Part shown: positions 21,547 through 24,404 of the stretch, one piece after another | Layout of the letters: every line of letters starts with the position of its first letter | Position numbering within the stretch: position 1 is the stretch's first letter | NCBI GenBank assembly: GCA_016932755.1 | Contig: JAFGCE010000020.1 | Coordinates: forward strand, 1 to 24,404 | Origin: Candidatus Woesearchaeota archaeon | Lineage (GTDB): Archaea; Nanobdellota; Nanobdellia; Woesearchaeales; JAGWAF01 | Reading direction: 5' to 3' | DNA length: 24,404 bases | Notes under the pieces: generated by a model | Databases searched by the model: none | The model's input: the letters and a program-made list of their open reading frames with translations, nothing else | Told to the model about the DNA's origin: nothing | Position numbers and translations under genes: made by a program

Positions 21547-21554
21547 TAATATAT
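21547..21554 (+). promoter_or_regulatory. TATA-like box before the DUF123 gene
   Basis: TAATATAT would start transcription near 21576, about 20 bases before the ATG at 21596. Confidence 0.4.
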
Positions 21555-21595
21555 GCTCCCTAAGGAAAAGCTGAGGAGGCAATTGCAGGACAAAA

Positions 21596-22006
21596 ATGAA
21601 AGGGATATACTGCCTTTTAATTAAAATAAGGATGGATACCAGCCCTAAAATAGGCAGCCTTGGCAAAATCAGATTCGAGAAAGGGAATTATGCTTACATT
21701 GGCTCAGGACAGAAAAGCCTTGAGAAAAGAATAAAGAGGCATATATCCAGCAAGAAAAAGAAGCACTGGCATATCGACTACCTTCTTGCAAGCCCTTATG
21801 CAGAAATTATGAAAGTAATATTCAAAGAGGGTGCAGCCAAGGAAGAGGAATGCAGGACTGCAGGATTACTGGCATTGACAGAGAATCTGGTTGCTGGGTT
21901 TGGGTGCTCTGACTGCAGATGCAGCTCCCATTTGTTTAAGGTAAATAACCTAATAAGTGTAGGATGCATGAATGCTGCAAAAGGCTGGAGTGAATGGAAG
22001 CAATAA
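21596..22006 (+). CDS. DUF123 (GIY-YIG-like) domain protein
   Basis: The 136-residue protein has the DUF123 features: MKGIYCLLI at the start, KGNYAYIGSGQKSLEKRIKR in the middle, the His-rich HWHIDYLLASP, and the Cys-containing VAGFGCSDCRCSSHLF near the end. DUF123 is related to GIY-YIG nucleases and is sometimes fused to endonuclease III, hinting at a DNA-related role, though its activity is not established. It lies inside a cofactor-assembly cluster and has a weak promoter of its own, so it may be a passenger. The ATG at 21596 is the first Met of the frame. Confidence 0.88.
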   Translation: MKGIYCLLIKIRMDTSPKIGSLGKIRFEKGNYAYIGSGQKSLEKRIKRHISSKKKKHWHIDYLLASPYAEIMKVIFKEGAAKEEECRTAGLLALTENLVAGFGCSDCRCSSHLFKVNNLISVGCMNAAKGWSEWKQ

Positions 22007-22039
22007 ATAATCAGGATTAAATCAAAGGAGGGATAAAAA

Positions 22040-22234
22040 ATGGCATACATAATTCATCTGGATGAAGGGAAGTGCGGAGGCTGCGGGGCATGCCCTGCTG
22101 TCTGCAGCAATTTCGAGATGATGGAAAACGGAAAAGCGCGCGTAAAAAACAAGGAAGTTAAAGAGATTGGGTGCAACCAGGAGGCTGCTGATGCCTGCCC
22201 CAGGAAAGCGATAACAATCAGGAAAGTGCGATAA
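22040..22234 (+). CDS. Single-cluster [4Fe-4S] ferredoxin
   Basis: The 64-residue protein has Cys11, Cys14 and Cys17 in CGGCGACPAVC, a distant Cys54 in ACPRKAI, and two more Cys at 21 and 45. This spacing matches the monocluster ferredoxins of Pyrococcus and Thermotoga, in which Cys11, the residue at 14, Cys17 and the last Cys bind one [4Fe-4S] cluster while the other two form a disulfide. Here position 14 is Cys rather than Asp, so a complete four-Cys site is present. AGGAGG lies seven bases upstream of the ATG. It overlaps the Mrp-like gene by one base (TAATG), so it is very likely its electron or cluster partner. Confidence 0.92.
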   Translation: MAYIIHLDEGKCGGCGACPAVCSNFEMMENGKARVKNKEVKEIGCNQEAADACPRKAITIRKVR

Positions 22235-22989
22235 TGGAGAGTGCATCAGGCATGAGCAATATCAGGAGCAATTTGCTGGTAATGAGCGGGAAAGGTGGAG
22301 TAGGCAAGACAACTGTAGCTGTAAACCTTGCTTATGCCCTTTCAGAAAAAGGGTTAAATACAGGGCTTCTGGATGTGGATATACACGGCCCGAACGTGCC
22401 AAAGATGCTTGGCCTGGAAAATAATAAAGTTGCAACCACTAACAATAAACTAATTCCAGTAGACGCCAGAAAAAACCTGAAAGTGATGTCCATAGCGTTT
22501 CTTATAGAAAAATGGAAAGCAGTAATATGGAGAGGTCCGCTTAAGCATAATATAATAAGGCAGTTCATTGAAGATGTTCAGTGGGGGGATCTGGACTTCC
22601 TTATAGTTGATTTCCCTCCGGGAACAGGCGATGAAGCTATAAGCATATCCCAGCTTTTAAAAGGCAGGAACAGCTCAATAATGGTGGCAACGCCCCAGGA
22701 TGTGGCTCTGGCTGATGCAGCAAAGGCAATTGACTTCTCAAGGAAGGTAAATATTCCAATAATTGGGATTATTGAGAACATGTCAGGCAGCGTATTTGGG
22801 GAAGGGAATGTAAAAGACTTTGCGGAAAAAGAAGGAATTAAGTTCCTTGGCAGCATTGGCATGGGAAGGGAAATAGTGGTTTCTGGTGATAATGGCATTC
22901 CTTTTGTGTCAGACAAAAGCCTGAAAGCATCTATGGAATTTTTAGGCATAGTAAAAAAAATAGAGGAATCGTGCAAAATAGAAAGTTAA
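22234..22989 (+). CDS. mrp: Mrp/NBP35-like P-loop ATPase without the CxxC motif
   Basis: The 251-residue protein has the deviant Walker A SGKGGVGKTT (18-27), the DVDIHGPNVPKMLG element, and VDFPPGTGDEAISISQ, all typical of Mrp/ApbC/NBP35 Fe-S carrier ATPases. The family normally has a C-terminal CxxC after the ENMS motif that binds a bridging [4Fe-4S] cluster in a dimer. Here the region reads ENMSGSVFGEGNVKD and the only Cys of the protein is close to the C-terminus (ESCKIES). It therefore cannot carry a cluster in the known way. The preceding ferredoxin overlaps it by one base and may supply this function. The ATG at 22234 is used because of that overlap; an internal ATG at 22252 is possible. 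Confidence 0.9.
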   Translation: MESASGMSNIRSNLLVMSGKGGVGKTTVAVNLAYALSEKGLNTGLLDVDIHGPNVPKMLGLENNKVATTNNKLIPVDARKNLKVMSIAFLIEKWKAVIWRGPLKHNIIRQFIEDVQWGDLDFLIVDFPPGTGDEAISISQLLKGRNSSIMVATPQDVALADAAKAIDFSRKVNIPIIGIIENMSGSVFGEGNVKDFAEKEGIKFLGSIGMGREIVVSGDNGIPFVSDKSLKASMEFLGIVKKIEESCKIES

Positions 22990-22999
22990 GCAGACTAAG

Positions 23000-23830
23000 A
23001 TGGGCAGGATAGCAGTTACAGGCGGAAAAGGGGGGACAGGAAAATCAACAGTAGCTACTGCCCTTGCTTATGAGCTGGCAAAAAAGCACAAAGTTCTGCT
23101 TGTTGATGCTGATGTTGACTGCCCGAATGACCATCTTCTTTTGTCAATAGAGAGAAAACATTTGAAGACTGTTGAGCAAAGAATCCCAAAATGGGATATG
23201 GGCAAGTGCACAAAATGCGGGGCATGCGGAAAGGCATGCAAAAACAATGCAATCGTGTCAATAAAAGGCAGCAGCCCTATTTTTATGGAAAGCCAGTGCA
23301 ATGGCTGCGGAGCCTGCAATATAGTCTGCCCCTCATCAGCCATAGCCTGGGGCTCAAAAGAGATTGGCAAGGTATTCTCAGGCAAAAAAGGAAATATTGA
23401 TTTTCTTTCAGGAGAACTTAAGGCAAACCAGCCAGTCTCTGAGTTTATAGTGAACAGCCTTAACGAAGAAATTGAAAAAATAAATGGAAATTATGAGTAT
23501 ATCATCATAGACACGGCTGCCGGAACCCATTGCCCGGTAATCTCTGCGGTTAATTGCGCAGATTCAGTTATAGCTGTTACAGAGCCTACGCCTCTTGGGG
23601 CGCATGATTTGGAGATAATACTTCAGCTATTGTCAAAGCTGGGCAAGAAATGCAGCATTGTCCTAAACAGGGCTGATATTGGCATGAAAGGCCAAATTGA
23701 GGGTTTAGCCTCAAAATACAGGGCAGGAATAGCCATGGAAATCCCTTTTTCAATGGGGATAGTCGGCTCTTACTCCAAAGGAGAGCCGATATCCATACCC
23801 AATATAGCGCTGCTGGCTGGTAAAAAATGA
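23000..23830 (+). CDS. MinD-type ATPase with inserted 2[4Fe-4S] ferredoxin domain (first copy)
   Basis: The 276-residue protein starts with the deviant Walker A GGKGGTGKST (8-17) and LLVDADVDCPN. Between about 62 and 118 it carries a bacterial-type ferredoxin insertion: CTKCGACGKAC (Cys70, 73, 76, 80) and CNGCGACNIVCP (Cys100, 103, 106, 110), enough for two clusters. The ATPase core resumes with IIIDTAAGTHCPVIS and VTEPTPLGAHDLE. This is the MinD superfamily P-loop ATPase with inserted ferredoxin known from NifX/ORP-type clusters. It probably forms a complex with the second copy encoded directly downstream (ATGA overlap), coupling ATP hydrolysis to electron or cluster transfer. No clear Shine-Dalgarno precedes the ATG. 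The first half of the ferredoxin insert lacks the usual Pro after its last Cys. Confidence 0.93.
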   Translation: MGRIAVTGGKGGTGKSTVATALAYELAKKHKVLLVDADVDCPNDHLLLSIERKHLKTVEQRIPKWDMGKCTKCGACGKACKNNAIVSIKGSSPIFMESQCNGCGACNIVCPSSAIAWGSKEIGKVFSGKKGNIDFLSGELKANQPVSEFIVNSLNEEIEKINGNYEYIIIDTAAGTHCPVISAVNCADSVIAVTEPTPLGAHDLEIILQLLSKLGKKCSIVLNRADIGMKGQIEGLASKYRAGIAMEIPFSMGIVGSYSKGEPISIPNIALLAGKK

Positions 23831-24404
23831 AATCAATAGTCATACTTTCTGGGAAGGGAGGCGTAGGAAAAAGCAGCATTGCTGCATCGTTGGCAGTTGC
23901 TTTCTCAAAGTACAGTAAAATAGTCTGCGCTGACTGCGATGTTGACGCCTCAAACCTTTCGCTTCTCTTCGGGCTGGGCACAGACAAATATGCTGAATGG
24001 AAGGCTATATCAACAAATCAGGCTGCTGTGATTGATGAAAAAAAATGCATAAGATGCGGCAAATGCGTCAGCGCTTGCTATTTCAAAGCAATCATCAAAA
24101 GCAGCAGCGGGCCAAAGGCCAATAAATTCGGCTGTGAAGGCTGCGGGGTTTGTGAGCTTGTCTGCCCGGCAGGCGCGATAAAGCTGGAAAAAATTGAAAA
24201 CGCGTTTATCGGGCATGCAAAAACAAAAAACGGATTCCTTATAGCTTCAGCGCAGCTTCTCCCGGGAAACTCAGGCTCCGGAAAGGTAGTGTTTGAGGTA
24301 AAAAATAAAGCAAGGGAGATAATGCCTTCCGCAGGCCTTATGATTATTGACGCTGCAGCAGGGATTGGCTGCCCAGTCATTGCTTCTGTTACAGGAAATG
24401 ATTA
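23827..24404 (+). CDS. MinD-type ATPase with inserted 2[4Fe-4S] ferredoxin domain (second copy, 3' end outside window)
   Basis: The reading frame runs to the window edge (192 complete codons). It has Walker A SGKGGVGKSS, ADCDVDASNLSLLFG, a ferredoxin insertion with CIRCGKCVSAC and CEGCGVCELVCP, and the resumed core MIIDAAAGIGCPVIAS. It is a diverged paralogue of the preceding gene and begins in its stop codon (ATGA), so the two should be made in equal amounts and likely form a heterodimer, as their usual pairing in other genomes suggests. The missing C-terminal part would hold the second half of the ATPase fold. Confidence 0.92.
   Translation, partial: MKSIVILSGKGGVGKSSIAASLAVAFSKYSKIVCADCDVDASNLSLLFGLGTDKYAEWKAISTNQAAVIDEKKCIRCGKCVSACYFKAIIKSSSGPKANKFGCEGCGVCELVCPAGAIKLEKIENAFIGHAKTKNGFLIASAQLLPGNSGSGKVVFEVKNKAREIMPSAGLMIIDAAAGIGCPVIASVTGND

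Noticed and set aside
18361..24404. Nitrogenase (nif) cluster
   Set aside because: Only NifX-like cofactor domains and Fe-S ATPases occur. No nifH, nifD, nifK or radical-SAM NifB core is present in the window.

Overview
The window reads as a compact chromosomal segment of an anaerobic archaeon, most likely of the DPANN type (Woesearchaeota/Pacearchaeota-like); the lineage is my inference. Direct support for Archaea: many starts have a TATA-like box centred about 26 bases upstream of the start codon (leaderless transcripts), others pair a TATA box with a GGAGGTGA-type Shine-Dalgarno, genes end in T-rich tracts rather than hairpin-plus-T terminators, and the content (tandem PRC-barrel proteins, a DUF5654-like protein, a DUF5667-like protein, a membrane-anchored winged-helix protein, DUF123) is archaeal in flavour. 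I see no rRNA, tRNA, CRISPR array or transposon. No gap between genes exceeds about 230 bases.

Left part (1-4100, all minus strand): a redox/metal block. Reading in the direction of transcription it holds a ZIP metal transporter, a lipoprotein-like DJ-1/PfpI protein, a DUF1858 redox-disulfide protein, a membrane-anchored thioredoxin-fold protein with a CPYG site, a DsbA-like CPAC oxidoreductase and a membrane protein cut by the window edge. Together they suggest extracytoplasmic thiol handling next to metal uptake.

Middle (4100-16900): mixed housekeeping and envelope genes. These are two unrecognised proteins, a secreted very acidic DUF5667-like protein, a membrane-bound wHTH protein facing a small VTT/DedA-like membrane protein across a divergent promoter, two tandem PRC-barrel proteins, a PAS-GGDEF diguanylate cyclase (unusual in an archaeon), an AT-rich asparagine-synthetase-like gene without the catalytic N-terminal cysteine, a helical protein, a GNAT acetyltransferase, a DrrAB-type ABC exporter pair, a short unknown gene, a DUF5654-like membrane protein and an SDR oxidoreductase. 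A 382-residue unknown protein follows at 16984-18132.

Right part (18300-24404, all plus strand): the most interesting region. A DUF134/UPF0251 regulator and a CDF metal exporter carry nearly the same 38-residue Cys-rich zinc-ribbon tail. They are followed by a Gly-rich/coiled-coil protein, a double NifX/NifB-type cofactor-binding protein, a DUF123 protein, a single-cluster ferredoxin, an Mrp/NBP35-like ATPase that lacks the usual CxxC, and two MinD-type ATPases with inserted 2[4Fe-4S] ferredoxin domains (the second cut by the window edge). The set resembles the NifX-like/Mrp/MinD-ferredoxin clusters of anaerobes, including the orange-protein (ORP) operon of Desulfovibrio. It probably assembles or carries a metal or Fe-S cofactor, coupled here to metal sensing and efflux. 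No nitrogenase structural genes are present.
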